DNA of 64,000 nucleotides from Eopsaltria australis (Eukaryota; Chordata; Aves; Passeriformes; Petroicidae): contig JAVTVJ010000033.1 in assembly GCA_034509425.1 (NCBI GenBank), positions 3,472,001 through 3,536,000 of the forward strand, read 5' to 3'. Of this stretch, positions 22,825 to 36,165 are shown piece by piece. Numbering within the stretch: position 1 is the stretch's first letter; each line of letters opens with the position of its first letter. A program made the position numbers and the translations under genes. The notes beneath the pieces are model-generated. The model had not been told where the DNA came from and made no database searches. It saw only the letters and a list, made by a program, of their open reading frames with translations.

Positions 22825-25800
22825 TAATATAATAATACTTTGATTTTGTGGTAAAGGTGTTTTTAATTCATCAGCTCAAGCAACAGGGCCTTGTAAATAA
22901 GCTCTGAAGAAGAAAAAACCACATAGATTCTAGTTTTGCTTCTCTTTTTCTTTTCTTTTCTGTATTCTCTTTACTTCTCAGTGATTTCTTGTAATTCTTT
23001 TCATGCTGTATATTTACAGTCCTTGAATGCACATGTAGATATCCAAAGATATTAATACATGATTCATACAAAAAGAGAACTGAATTGAAATCTAAAATGC
23101 CAAAATATGGAAATTGCAAGGTAGAGCAGTGACGAGCTAATAAGCGTCAGTATTAAAAATTCTTTGTGATCTTAATCTTGATGCACTACATTTCAGTCTT
23201 TGATTCTATTGTGTCCAAACACATAAAAAATACTTATGAAATTATTATCTGGTGAAGGGCTTTTGTTAACCAGAAATCTCTTGAAGGAAATGAATACATT
23301 TATATACTCATGTGCAAAAAATGCATAAGGATGGGGAAAAAACTTCTAGCTCCACCTCTCTGACGCTTTTTTCTTTCATCAAAGTCTAGTTTTGTTCATA
23401 TTACAGACAAACAACTATACTGGAATGGTCTGACCATATTCATTTCATTACAGCTTAATCAGTTCTGAGCAATCATCTACATAATGCAACACCTTGTCTC
23501 TTATTTTGTCCAGTGTTGAATAACTCACAGAAGGTCAAAAAAACCCCAAACCCGACTATGGATTACCTGCATGGACAAGCAGTCCAAGCAACCTGCTTGT
23601 CAATGCAGAACAATGGTATAGAATGTATCAGTTAATGCATACACTTGTATTAGAAGTACTTGGTGCTTACTAAGTATTTATTTTTTTGCCTTTACTGTTG
23701 TAACGCCTTATGAGTGCATTACAAGAAAATGTAAATAAGCTTTTTCAATATGCCTACTTTATCTTTCATAGATATCTACCTAAAGACAAATTGAAACTGC
23801 CCAGATTATTTTGATATGGTGCAATATAGCATGACAACCTCTTATTCCCACACTGATCAATACTTTTTGCCCTATAAAGTACTTTTTAGGAAGGAGACTT
23901 TTTCCTTTAATGGGACATAATCTTCCGCCATACGATCCAAGGTCTGCCTCTTTAGAAATTTGGGATGTGATGACAGTACTAATTCCTCATGTATACTATG
24001 TCAAACTGAAGTTCTGAAGACAGGACTCTTTTTTATCCAAGTGACTGACATAGATTTCTATGTTTACGTGGGACCCTGTATTTCTGTACCTGAATATGTA
24101 CTAAATTGTAGGTGATATGCATGTGGAAGGGGAGAGGGAGACAGAGGAATGAAGATATATAACTTGCATAAATTGCTCCAACACAGTTTAACTCCAAAAA
24201 CCTTAACACAGATCCTTGCATTTTTCTTATTAAGATCAAATGCATAAATGCCTTTTCCCGTGCTGTTCTTTATACCAAACCATCTCTTCAAAATGTCTTT
24301 TTAGATACTTTTATGTTGCTTTACACTGCATACTTTGAGTCCCATTCTGAGATGCATAGCTCTTCCATGTCTTATTAAGCATGCCTAAGGTCTTGGTTCC
24401 TCTAGCAATTCTGTAAAGGTGAAGCAGTTTTGTAGGGTAGAGTTTATTAGAGGGAACAATTATTTAGGACAAAGAAATGTGTACAGGTTTCTTTTATTTG
24501 ACATGGTACCTTTCCTCTATAATCCTGTATAGTGCTTTTTAATTGTTTAAGATGCTGAACATAGACTTGTATAGATTTGCATTATATAAGCTCGTTTTTC
24601 TTCTTTCCTGACCTTCTTTGAAAAGTTATCCCTTGCAGTATATTTGTCAGTGTCTTCTCTGACTTACTTGTCTGGCAATCTGTCCCTTGGCATCCTTATA
24701 ACATCTGTCATGAATGTCTATCTGCACCATTCTCCAAGTCTTTCATTTGTTGCCTTGTCTGTTCACAGTAATTGCCACATTCATCATAGGTACTTCTTTT
24801 GAAGTAGAAACAATTTCATTCTCTGATGTTGCATTTAATGTCTTCTTTGTAGTTCTTTGTGTTTTATTTCTTTTCTGTATTGTGAGATCTCTACCCCCAG
24901 CAAACAAGTATACAAGTAGTGTCACAATCAAATTTTTATCACTTCCTTCATATGCTGAGATACTCATCATTACATAAATAAAGAGCTTGCATCTCTTATC
25001 ACAATTTGCACATTTACAAGAAGTGCTGCCTTGAACCTGCTTCAAAATATCGTGAACTGGAAATTGAAGCTGCAATTAACTCCAATGAAAAATATAGCTT
25101 AGTACTGTATAGAAGTATAATAAAAAGAGCAAAAGCTGCATTCATTCAAAAGTACAAATCACAATGATATTTCAGTCCCTTCTCATCCTGACCCTTATGG
25201 ATACCAGTGTCCCTATCTGTAAGAGAACAATGGGGAATAACATTCTGAGGATAGGGATAATGTTCTAGAATCATGTGATTTTAAAAGAATATTTGCCAAA
25301 TACTGAGCAACAAAACTGAATTTTTCTAATATTTCTTACGCGAGAAACAATATTTTTTTTAAATATGTGACCTTTGTTTACAGCCTCCTCTCAGGCACCC
25401 TCAGCACCCACACAGTCACACTGTTCCGCCTCGAGATATCTTATTGCCTGCTATAGTAACAGATTTAAGAATAATGCAAAATATAAACATATAAAAGAAT
25501 GAGCTTTTTCCAGTCTAACTGCTTCATAGCTTTCCTAGTACATCGGAAATTGCCAGGTGTACAGGTAGATGAAACTAGTAGGTACGGAAGGGACCTAGGA
25601 ATTATTACCTTTTAAAAAGCTAAATCTTCGCTGTTAACATCGTGTCATTTTAGACTATGATTATGAATTAACATTACATCAGTATATAATGCTATAACAT
25701 TATCTCTGATCATTCTGTTGTATGAATGGCCACACAACACTTAAGTAACGACAGGATTTGTCAAACTGTTCTTGGGAATTTTTACCCTATTTTTGAATAT

Positions 25801-28800
25801 TGCTCATGTATTCTTATATGAAGTTTCTTTTTTCTTTCTGTTTCATGTTGAATTTCTGTGGATTAAAAAATAAGAATAAAATACAAAGACTAAATTGTAT
25901 TGGTTTATTTTAAGTTTGTCCTTAAATATGTAACTTATGTATTTATTATTTATCCATATTTTAATGAGTAATAATCTTTTGAATGTGAATAACCTTACTA
26001 ATACTCAAAATACTAGTCTGAATTAGAATTCACCAACATGTGCAAAAGTTTTCCAGTCAAACACAAATGTAACACTGAGAGACTTCCTGCACTGAAATAT
26101 GCACTTTACATGTACTTCATAATTCTTACCTTTGGGATCACAGACAATATTTTTGTAGGAACAAAATTTTTACTTTCAATTTTATCATTCTATCTAAAAA
26201 TCAAAAAATTGTTTAGCTCTCCATCAAATATATTTGCAGTCTCAGTAATGCACACAGGTTCTTACTCATTATACACATTTACTTCCTTTATAGAAATCTG
26301 AACTAGGACCAGAAACTGAATCTGTGAGTGAGTTATTCAGACAGTAAGTCATTCAAATATTGTAACTAAGGAGTTGGAGATGGAAAGACATTCACTGCAG
26401 ACCAGATTCGGATTTCTGTTTTCTTCTCAGTTTTTATTATTGCCTGCCAGTTCCCAAAATGCTATAGTATAGCACTAATAATGTTCCAGGATTAGTTTAG
26501 TGTTTTGACATTCCTCATCCTTAGCCCTCTTAGACTAAAATGTACACATTTTACCTATGTCTTTACCTAATTGAATTCTTCTGTAATGTTCATGTGTCCG
26601 TAGTCTATTGTAACTGAATGATAGATCTGGACACAAAGAATCCCAGTTTTTAAACAGATTGCGACAAGCAGACCATATTGCCTTAACTTGTCTGTATAAA
26701 GTTTTCATGTGTCTTGAGAAGGTTTAGCTGCAGAGATCACCTTTTCAGGTCACACTATAATTCAGTGGGCGATGTACCACTTTAAAGGCTATTTGCTTAC
26801 TCTTTCAATAACGGAGTAAAGCAATACCAAATGCACACTAACTCTTTGAGTTGTGGACATTTGCCTGAGACCACCAATTCATTTTACAGAGTCTGCTGAA
26901 CAGCAATCAGATAATAATGACTTTTTGGTAAGTGGTTAATGATGCAGGGGTTTAGAGAACCCATACCTGATTAAATGTGCAGGGTGGGTGGTGTGCAGTT
27001 AATGTAATGTAAAGTAATGATAGAGTAAGTAGAATAATAATAAATAGCTTAGTTGACACATTCTCTTAGCTGACACATTGAATGGGAAAGGCAACTGGCA
27101 TGTAGAGGCCCTCTTTATAACAATTATCAGTTAAACCTCCATATTATAGTTTATGTAGGAAGAACTAGACCCCTTTTTAATTCGATGTGCTGAGGTAGGA
27201 TTCAGCTAGGAAGTGAGTTATTCAAATAAATCTTGCTACAGGATAACATGGATAAAATTAACTATATTTAATATTTATATATAATGCTATGATTGGGGTT
27301 GTACATGACTGATAGCACCTGACTGATTTCTTCAACCTATGAATTTTTCAATCTGTTTTTGTGATTTATGCTGTGCTTTAAATTATCATGTTAGACTGTA
27401 TGGAGCATAAAAAAGTTGACTATATAGCAGTATTGTTCAAGTCCTCCTTTTGAAATCAGATCCATTACAGTTAATTCAAGAGGAACATATGAGCATCAAC
27501 TGATACAAACTTATTTTCTAGAACTTGTTCATCTTAAGGTCTTCATTGCTTATCAATGTGAAGAATAATGCATATTTCTTAATCAAATCTTTTACTATCG
27601 TATAGGTAAATCTGTCAGCTGTAATGTCCAGGTATAACTAGTACAAAGTATTATTAGCTGTATTCCTCTTATGCTGAAGACTCCCAGAATAATGACTACT
27701 TGCATTTTCATTACTTTGGGAAAACATTAGCAGCTATGTATATGTGCAAATATAATTCTAAGGGTCTACAGCAGAATGCATATAATGCTAATGTCTAGGG
27801 ATTAATTTTCTATTTTAATCTGAGTTATGCTTCCAGTTTTACAGTAATTTTTCTCTTTTTAAAATGGGATACTTGCTCTGTAGTCCTGTTCCCAATGATT
27901 GTCTCATTCTTAAAATGTATGTATCAATTGTAGGGTGTTTATCTTTTTCCTGCTATTATTTTTTGCCCAGCTTTCTGGGATCAGGTTAGATAAGACCATC
28001 ATTTCTACTTAACCAGTTTAGTCAGAAATCTGAAAGGAAAGTGGACAGGACAAACATTCTTCCTGGGATAAAAATTCTCCTTTAAGGGTAACAAGTCTTC
28101 TAACTACTTGTTTTGAAATATAATGTAAGAAGTAAAGTACAGAGACAATGCATTCAAAACCAATTTTGAAAGGACATATACTTTTTACTAAAAGCAAAAA
28201 AAACCCACAACCATAAACAGTAAATAAACACAAAAGAAATTCCTTTATTAAATGAAATGAAACAAAGCCTTTCATTTCAGTAACAGAGAAAGCAATAAGA
28301 AAATACTAACTCTATTCTCAGAAGAGTTCAAACACTCAACATAAATTAAACCTACCTAACTCTTAGAGGAATTACTGAGGTCTACTAAGAATTGTTGTTT
28401 TAACCTTTCTTTTTCTGATTGCTCTGCTCTTGTGAGTAGTTAAACATTTACTTCAAAGAAGCTGGTCTGAGTGACTGCAGCTTCCAAATGATTACAGAGT
28501 CCAAAGGAAAGAAGCTCTGTGACACTAGAGTCTTGGGCTCTGGTGTGCAGTAAAGTGGGGAACAAGAGATGCTGCAATCCCACTTAAAAATGAAGAGATT
28601 TCAGTCTGAGAAAAATACAAACATATGGCATTTGGAAGAAGCAGCCAAAAGAGTTCAGGATCCAATTAATTTTTGATTGAAAATAAATCTTTAATATCAC
28701 TTCATATGTAGCAACATATATTAACTTGTTCATGCACTTCAAGACTATAAAAATCTCACACACATTCTATCTTTTGATGGTTGCAGAAAAGGATCATGTG

Positions 28801-29747
28801 ATTTTTAGTACAATCAGGTTTAGCAGCAAAATACTTGAAATTATTGAACGCATCATCACATCCTTCTCCCACCCCAGATCTTTTTCCCTCTATTTTTTAG
28901 CTATTAAAGCTATTCAATTATTAAAGTATGCCAGCAAATATTACCACATTGAATTTTGAATGGGTTATCACAGGGGTCTTATTTTAAAGCAGCGAGTGCT
29001 TTTTTTTACAGCAGATGTATTATGGATACACACTATTACAAAATGACCAAACAAACAAAAAACACCTTCTGGATAAATTATGCAAGAAAATATAAATGCA
29101 TTAACAAGATTCTATATTTTCACAAAGAACAAATAGAGACATGTGGACGGAGTCCTTTCCCTCTGTATGGAATCACTTAGCAAATCCATACTTTGCCCTA
29201 TTGACTAGCAAAACAAAATAAAATTTAAATTTTTTAAGCTCTTGAGAGTATCAAAGAAATCTGACATCCAGAAAGATAAAGAAACACAGCAGCATTTTGC
29301 CAAGCCTGCAGACAGCTGAACAGATGTCACAGCAGCCAGCAGCAGAACCAATCAAGGAGTCAAAGAGAGGACTATACCAAGGGAACAGACCCAGGCCCAG
29401 ATGCCAATACTAGAAGAATTCATCTCTTAACATCTGGTTGTACCAAGTATTCCCCATATGTGAGTGTATGTATTGGCTTTGGGCCTAGTACACACAGAAG
29501 AAAAAATAAAAGAATTAGAATACTTTCAACACTGCCAGGAATAAGTAGAAGATCTGCCAAGTTTGTACTGAAATTCTGTGAATTTGACAGTTGTTTTTCT
29601 ATTTGTAAGTGCACAATTTGTCCCTGTTGTAGTTTTGCATGTATATTATTTAGACTGTGAAGTAGGTTCCAATCTGTTTAAAAAAAAAAATTACCTAAAC
29701 AGCTTCCTGAAATTTACCCAGTCTGTTAATGAACTCTGCCCTCCCTG
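22825..29747. other. AT-rich non-coding DNA, no gene seen
   Basis: Many short frames on both strands, including overlapping ones at 24714-25075, with no domain or family I recognise. No CR1 tail, LTR or RNA gene is visible. A GC-richer patch occurs near 29270-29410. The region may hold regulatory elements, which raw sequence alone does not show. Confidence 0.5.
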
Positions 29748-29878
29748 CCAAAAAAACCCAAATCATAAAACAACAAAACCAGACAAAATAAAACAAAAAA
29801 CCAACAAAACCCCCACAAAACCCAAAACCAGCACCCCCCCAAAACCCCAACAAATATACAACAACAACAACAACAAAG
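29748..29878. repeat. A/C-only low-complexity tract ending in (CAA)n
   Basis: Over about 130 bp the plus strand is almost entirely A and C, with C runs of 5-7 and about five CAA units at the end. G is almost absent. A 122-codon frame (29578-29946) spans it and encodes Lys/Pro/Thr/Asn-rich repeats, which is a composition artefact. The complementary strand is T/G-rich. Confidence 0.85.
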
Positions 29879-30966
29879 CATTAACCGAGGTAACCTTAGC
29901 TAAACTGGAGCTTACTGGATGTTTCACTCATTGTAATTGTGATTGACACACCTATAACTCACACCTCCTCTTACCATCCACAAACAACAGAAACTAATAA
30001 TCTTTAAAGCAATTGAAGAAATTGAATAGATATAACACTATGCAGAAATGTGTCAGAGACCTAGATACTGCAGATTATGAAGCTAATAGTTCCATCTTTA
30101 CTTCCTAAGTTTTTACTGAAATATTTTGGTGCAAAACAGTCTATGACAGAAATCCCCACAAAAAGCACAAGACTTGTATAAGTAACTAAAAATTAACCAA
30201 ACTGCTGTTTGGTTACTGGAAAACCTACTAAACACCTAAAATCACATAATTTGGGACATATGAGCTGCCAATAGATAAAAAATCATCCAGGTCATGAAAA
30301 GTGCCAGCTTGGAGCATTCACTCTGACCTGGTTATCACGGAAGATCGTTGTTTGTTTGGTTTTTTTTTAAATACATACTAATATTTTCGTCCTAAATAAC
30401 AGGTGGTGTTGGCAGGCAGTCTGAGAACAGGCCACTGGAATGAGCTTGCAGAAACGACTGCAGAAAAAGCCTTGAATGACAGGCCCTGGACAGATTAAAA
30501 CTAAAACACTATCTCTTGTGAAATAGACTATTTGACAAACTTTGCTATACAATGGTCAGCCAAGGAGCCTCTTTTAACCAAAGATTTCAGAAAAATACCA
30601 TTTGGAAAGAAGTACAGCAAGATCTTGCTACCAAGCAGCCTCACAACTGTTGACTGAAGTTATTTTGGATACCACTTATGTATAAATAAAAATGAAGCTG
30701 TCATTGGTCTTCTTACGATGCCAAAGATGTGTCAAGGATCAGAATCTAATAGTAAGTCTACAACTACAATGAACAAGGATTTTACAGGCAAAACTGTTAG
30801 TGTCAGGCTCTGAAATCTGCTTTTCCATAGGCAGCATCATTTCATTCAAAATCTTCCTATGGTAAAAAGGGACAATATTCTTTATACAACAACAGAAATT
30901 TATTACTTGCCTCATTACTTTTTTTAGCCATATCATTGTCCACATCTAATTAATAAAAAACTCTTA

Positions 30967-31003
30967 ATAGTAATAATAATAATCATCATCATCATCATAA
31001 TCA
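30967..31003. repeat. (TAA)n(TCA)n compound microsatellite
   Basis: Four to five TAA units run into five to six TCA units. An ordinary simple repeat. Confidence 0.85.
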
Positions 31004-31109
31004 AAAAGTTCAGATTTCTTATATTCTGTAGTGCAATGCTCACTGTTTTGATGCTCCCCTGGATCCCAAGCTTGATTGATACAGTTTGTTTCAAGGATTA
31101 CAGTGAATG

Positions 31110-31560
31110 AGTTCTATCTTGACATCTTAGCTAGGAGCACGGTTCATTAATTCCCAGACCTGGGGGCCACTTGGAGCTATTTTTATAAGGCTTTTTATCT
31201 TTGTTTTTTCATGGTGTGTCCTGTTTTAAGCTGGAAAATTGCATAAAGCCTAATGCAAACAGTGTGGGTTAGTCTGTGACAGCTGAGGAGTTTGTCCTTC
31301 ACCACATATGGCACTCCCAGGTCACCATCTGCATCAGGGCAGGGATCAATTGGTTGAGCTCTCGGACTGTGGCAACAAGCTACAGCCAGTGCAGGCCAAG
31401 GCAAGCCTTGCCCTATTAACTAGTGCAGTGTGTAGGTCCTTGTAGGTCCTTGGAGTCCTGAGCAGGTGAGTTCGTGCTCTGCAATGTGAAGGATCACAAG
31501 GGACGGGGAGATTTGGGTGGGGAGTGTTGGCAGCTGGGAGATTTACTTCAATGTGCATTT
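31110..31560. other. GC-richer block of unknown nature with a strong splice-donor match
   Basis: This ~450-bp block stands out from its AT-rich flanks. It includes a TATA-like stretch near 31181 and the sequence CAG|GTGAGT with the cut before 31466, a near-ideal plus-strand splice donor. No long frame of protein character leads into the donor, and a small tandem copy of 'taggtccttg' lies just upstream (about 31433-31452). It could be a non-coding exon, a decayed mobile element or chance. Confidence 0.3.
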
Positions 31561-34500
31561 CTGGTTTGAACTAAAATGCTGATGCAGAGGCATTCTAAAT
31601 GGGTTGGGAGTTTGTGTGATTTGAAAAGTGGTTTTGGCACTCAGAGTTCAGTTGTCTAAATGCTTAGGTCACTTCTGAAAAATACTAAAATGTCGCTTGG
31701 AATTCTTATCACAAGCATCTATTTCCTCACCTACCTGTCAGACTACACCCTCCGCACAATTTTTAGAATATCGTCCCAAAGGCACTACTTCTCACTGGCA
31801 GACCCAAGATATTTGCAATTCTCAAGCTGCAAACCCTGGCTGAACTGCAAAATGCTATTTCTGAGCTGAGCTTTTGTAATTTTTTAATAGCTTTTATGGC
31901 TGTAGGCAGATATCTGCTCTCAAGCGTTTCTGAAGCAGAAAAAGTGAATCCAAGGGCCAGAAACATACACATCACCTCTTCCCCTCCTCATAACGAGATG
32001 AGAAAGAGAAGATTGAATCTTCAGTTATCTCTTGCATGTGCAGCACAAATGGAAAAGCTATATGCCTGCTACAGTCACCAGTTCACCCATCCCTGCGGGA
32101 TCCTTTTGCAACACTATTCTAGCAGTCAACATAAAGTTATGTGGTTTACTTTAGAGAATGAAATAATACACAGAGCTCAGACTAAAATTGTATTTGCTAT
32201 CTATATAAATATGAGGTACTATGGTAATTGCAGAGTTCACTACTGCACTATTTTTTTAAATTAATTTAGGCCGCTATATCTCATTCAGCGTGTGTCAAAC
32301 ACTGTAGTCTGCACCAAAATCATATTAGGCTCCCTAATCTTAGATCTTAGGTAAAATGAGTTGAAAATTACTCTAAAGCAGCAGACTATCGTTGGTGCTT
32401 TCAGCAATTTGTGACAAATAACAAATAATTTCAAGAGTGAAAATGAAATTTCTCTTCAATTCTGCATATCAATATATTCTTTTTAATATGTACATTTTTT
32501 GCAATTAAGGACAATTTTTTTATTTGATTGGTTGTTTTCTCATCAGACACAGACAAAGTCTTAGAACTCTCATTTCAGGGCCAACAATTTTAAAGGCAGT
32601 GCATTTCAGTAATCATCCTACTGGACTGAACCTGAGAATCACTTTTATTTTTAATTCTGTCATTATATTCTGTGTGTAATATAATAGAAGTTACTTTTCA
32701 CTTTTTATCTTACCTGCACTTTTTTTTACTCGGTCCATTAAGTTCAGAGTCCTTTAGGAAGGAGGCATGTTTATATATGTTTAGAAAGCTGCAGACACAA
32801 TCTAAAGTCCATGTTCTACCTTGTAGACAAATGTTCAGCTTCTTTTAGTTCAGTTCACACTATGCGCTGCCTGGTGCTCTTTTGTAATTATCTTCTGATT
32901 TCAAGATGCATCATCTCCCTTCAGCCAAATAGCACCAAAAGTTATGTTCTTCCTGTCAGTCAAGCTTTCATATATATTTGCTGTAAAAAATCCTTTGAAC
33001 CTTACATTCCTTGAAAAAGAAGCTTTTTGCCATCATTAGTGTCTAACCCTAAGGATCTTTACTATCTAACAGTTGCTATTTTTTGCTTATCTAAGCGCAC
33101 TACAAAGTTAAGAAATTTTCTGTCTTTGTTCTTAAATAATTTAAAATGTGTTTTGAAACACTTATGAACAGAAAAAGAAATTCACTTTTATCTCTAATTG
33201 AAAAGAAGGGAAAAATGAATATCTATTAACTCCATTTTTGTTCTCTTAGACTGTATTAATTCATAACCCATAAGACTCTCTCTTAGCTATAGCAGCAACA
33301 TTTTAATCATATGTAATTTTGACACTCTAGAATTGCAATGTAAAATTATCAAAATTTCCACTGATAAGTCCCTTAAGTAACAAGATTCATTATCCACTTT
33401 AGCTCTAAGAGATAAAAGAACATTTAACTAACACACAGAAGTTGGACTCTTTAGGTTTTATTGGTTTCATTTAAACTGCTGCTCAGACTAAGAAGTAATT
33501 TTCCTTATTATCACTTGCTTTCAAAGAATTGAAAAGTGTCAAAGCATGAAATTTAATCATAAAGCACCCAGCTCTTCTTTTTAGAAAGAGTTATTTTTCC
33601 TGCAAGGATTTCTATTATCATCTCTTTCTTTTTGTGTCAAACATTCACTTTTCTAATGGTTTTTCCTTATGCCATTTTAATGACATCAAATCTTAAACTA
33701 AGTAAAACTGCATCTCAACAGAGATTACATAGAAGATAAGAAAGAAGAAATTTAGAGTCTGGAAAGTGTTAAGAATGGATTGATTGCTATTTTATTTCTG
33801 ATATTTTAAAATCCTATGTAGGGTCATTTTCTGTCTTCTGAATCTTACAAAATAGTAACAGGAGCCCAAGACTAAACAAAACAAGCAAATGAACAATCAA
33901 ACAAAAATTTCCCTGATATGGGACATGGCAGGAAAACATTTTGAGTGGAAACTTCTAGGAGAATAAAATACTGCTAACTAAAGCTATTTTAATAACAAAA
34001 GAAGAAAGAATCTCACAGAGAGTCTGAATGATACATAGATGATTCAAAAAAATCTCATAAAATAAAATTGTTTGCATCACTATCACCATGGAAGAACAAA
34101 AGAATAGAAGTTCACATATCAGAGAGAAGAATCAGAGAAACTGAGTTAGAGGAGAATATTGGCAGAAGATATTTCAAATAAATAAGTGAATGAATATTAT
34201 CCAACTTGTCTCATTTGTTTATTACCATTTGTTCACAGTTTGGGAGCAACAGATGTTATATGCCTATGAATTCTGAAGGAACTTAACTAGGAAGCTCTTC
34301 ATAGGAATGTTGTTTAATCTTTGCAAAATTTACAACCAACCTGTGTGCACTGATGCTGGTAAGTAGGAGTCTTGTGTTTGAGATTTCAGATGCTCAGTTC
34401 TGGACATTCAACCTTCTACTCACCACTCATCACCCCTGACCACCCCCAATTATCTGTAGGCTCTTAACATACACTCCATACTGATTTACTCCTTAAAATC

Positions 34501-35844
34501 AGTAAAATGGAGCACCTTCTAGTGGTGTCTATAGCTATTTATTTGCTATTAAGTGTCCTAGTGATCTAGAGAAAACTCAATACCTAAATATTCAATGACT
34601 AAACCACTGATGGTACTTTGCAATATTATTCACTAAATATGAAACCAGGTACAGTGTTGGTTGAAAAAGTAGTCAGAATTCACATTACTAAGCAACTTTT
34701 ATAATGACTACATAATTTCCTAATTTGTCACACTTAATTCTAGAAACAATATCATTTCTTTCTGTGTTTTAGCTCTGATTTTATGTTTAGATTTTTAATA
34801 ACAAGTTTGAAAGAATGCATGATATGCCAGATTCAAATTCTGACATTTTCTTTGATATGGTGATTCTTGATTGCTACTTAGAGCTGTACAAATATGGTTT
34901 CAGTTAACTTCCAAATGGTTCCATTAATATAATTTTTGATTCAATATTTATTTTTTAAAACAGTCTGCGTCGATATCCTTTTACATATTCTATAAATATT
35001 TATGTTCTCATATTTCAATAAACTTCTTGACAGCAATTAATTTATTTGTGTTGGAACTGGAAGATAATATGACTGGTAAAAAAGCTCCTCAAATCTCTTT
35101 TTATGCAACTGCTCTTTCTACACATCTACACAGATTCGTATAGAAAAGGAAATGCTTCAAAAGCATCTGTTGAAAATAATTCCCATTCTTTGTGTCATTT
35201 ATGCTATGGTTATGTCTCTGCCCTCAAGACTTATATGTGCTTACTTATGTACAAACATAAAAGAATGAATGTCACTATCTCAATAGGTTTGTAATGGTAT
35301 AATAAGATAAATGACAGGAGGGGAGGGATCTCAGCTGACTGTCTAGATTACCCATGGCATAATTAGTTTCATTTTGAGGTATACATTACAAATTAAGTGA
35401 AAAAATCACATCTCAGGGATTTCATCCCGAGTTGGATTGCAATCATCTAAATGTAGACATCTATCTACATTCATTTTGTCTTTTAAAAATGAATAAAAAT
35501 TTATGCTAGTGGAATTTCAAAAACTCTTATGGATTTGAGGAGTAGATTCTAAACTCTTTGTGTGTGCATATGTCTTTGGACCCCACTTCTTACTCATGAG
35601 AACACATTACATCTTTCTTTCTCCTCAGTCAGCTCCCTACTTAGCAGTGCAAAGTAATCCCAAAGCTGGATAAGCATTTTAGGGCATCAGTGTAACCAAA
35701 GTGTCCAACGTAAAGAAACCAGTAAAATTTATTCCTCAGAATCTCCTAGATATGAAGAGCCAGGATATTCTATGATAGTATGTTGCAACTTCTCCCAGAA
35801 GTTCTGAGATAAGTTATTAGGGGAATATCAGAATCATCAGTATA
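31561..35844. other. AT-rich non-coding DNA, no gene seen
   Basis: A 122-codon plus-strand frame at 31896-32264 has mixed composition but no motif I recognise and no convincing splice context. Elsewhere frames are short. No mobile element is visible until the CR1 at 35845. Confidence 0.5.
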
Positions 35845-36165
35845 TAAAAGGGTCTTGTAAGAAAGATACATATTTTTTACCAGGGCCTGTAGAGACACAA
35901 CAAGGGACAATGGTTTTAATCCATTGATTGAGGGTAGACTTAGATTAGAAAAAATGAAAAAAAAAAAATTATGAGTATCATGAGATGCAGGAACAGGTTG
36001 CTCAGAAAAGTTGTGGGTTCCCCACCACTGGAAGTGTTCATGATCAGGTTGGATGAGACTTTGAGCAATCTGATGTAGTGGAAGGTGTCACTGCCCATGG
36101 CAGAGGAGGAGGACTAGATGGTCTTTGAAGCTCCCTTCCAATCCATACCATTCCTTATTTCTATA
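35845..36165 (+). mobile_element. CR1 LINE 3' end
   Basis: Plus-strand CR1 3' UTR: 'aagggtcttgtaagaaagat', 'accagggcctgtagagac', 'caggaacaggttgctcag', 'ggttggatgagactttgagc', 'gtggaaggtgtcactgccc', and 'cttccaatccataccattcc'. The middle is replaced by an A-rich stretch (35947-35980) where the 'ataaggaagaaattctttac' block should be. The terminal octamer repeats are degenerate. It is 5'-truncated and non-coding. Confidence 0.9.

Noticed and set aside
22597..22827. 76-codon frame ending in Arg/Glu/Lys repeats
   Set aside because: Translation of the GA/GAAA microsatellite.
24714..25075. Overlapping hydrophobic plus-strand and polar minus-strand frames
   Set aside because: T-rich DNA gives spurious Phe/Leu/Val-rich segments; no conserved signature and each frame is the shadow of the other.
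29578..29946. 122-codon frame rich in Lys/Pro/Thr/Asn
   Set aside because: Produced by an A/C-only low-complexity tract.
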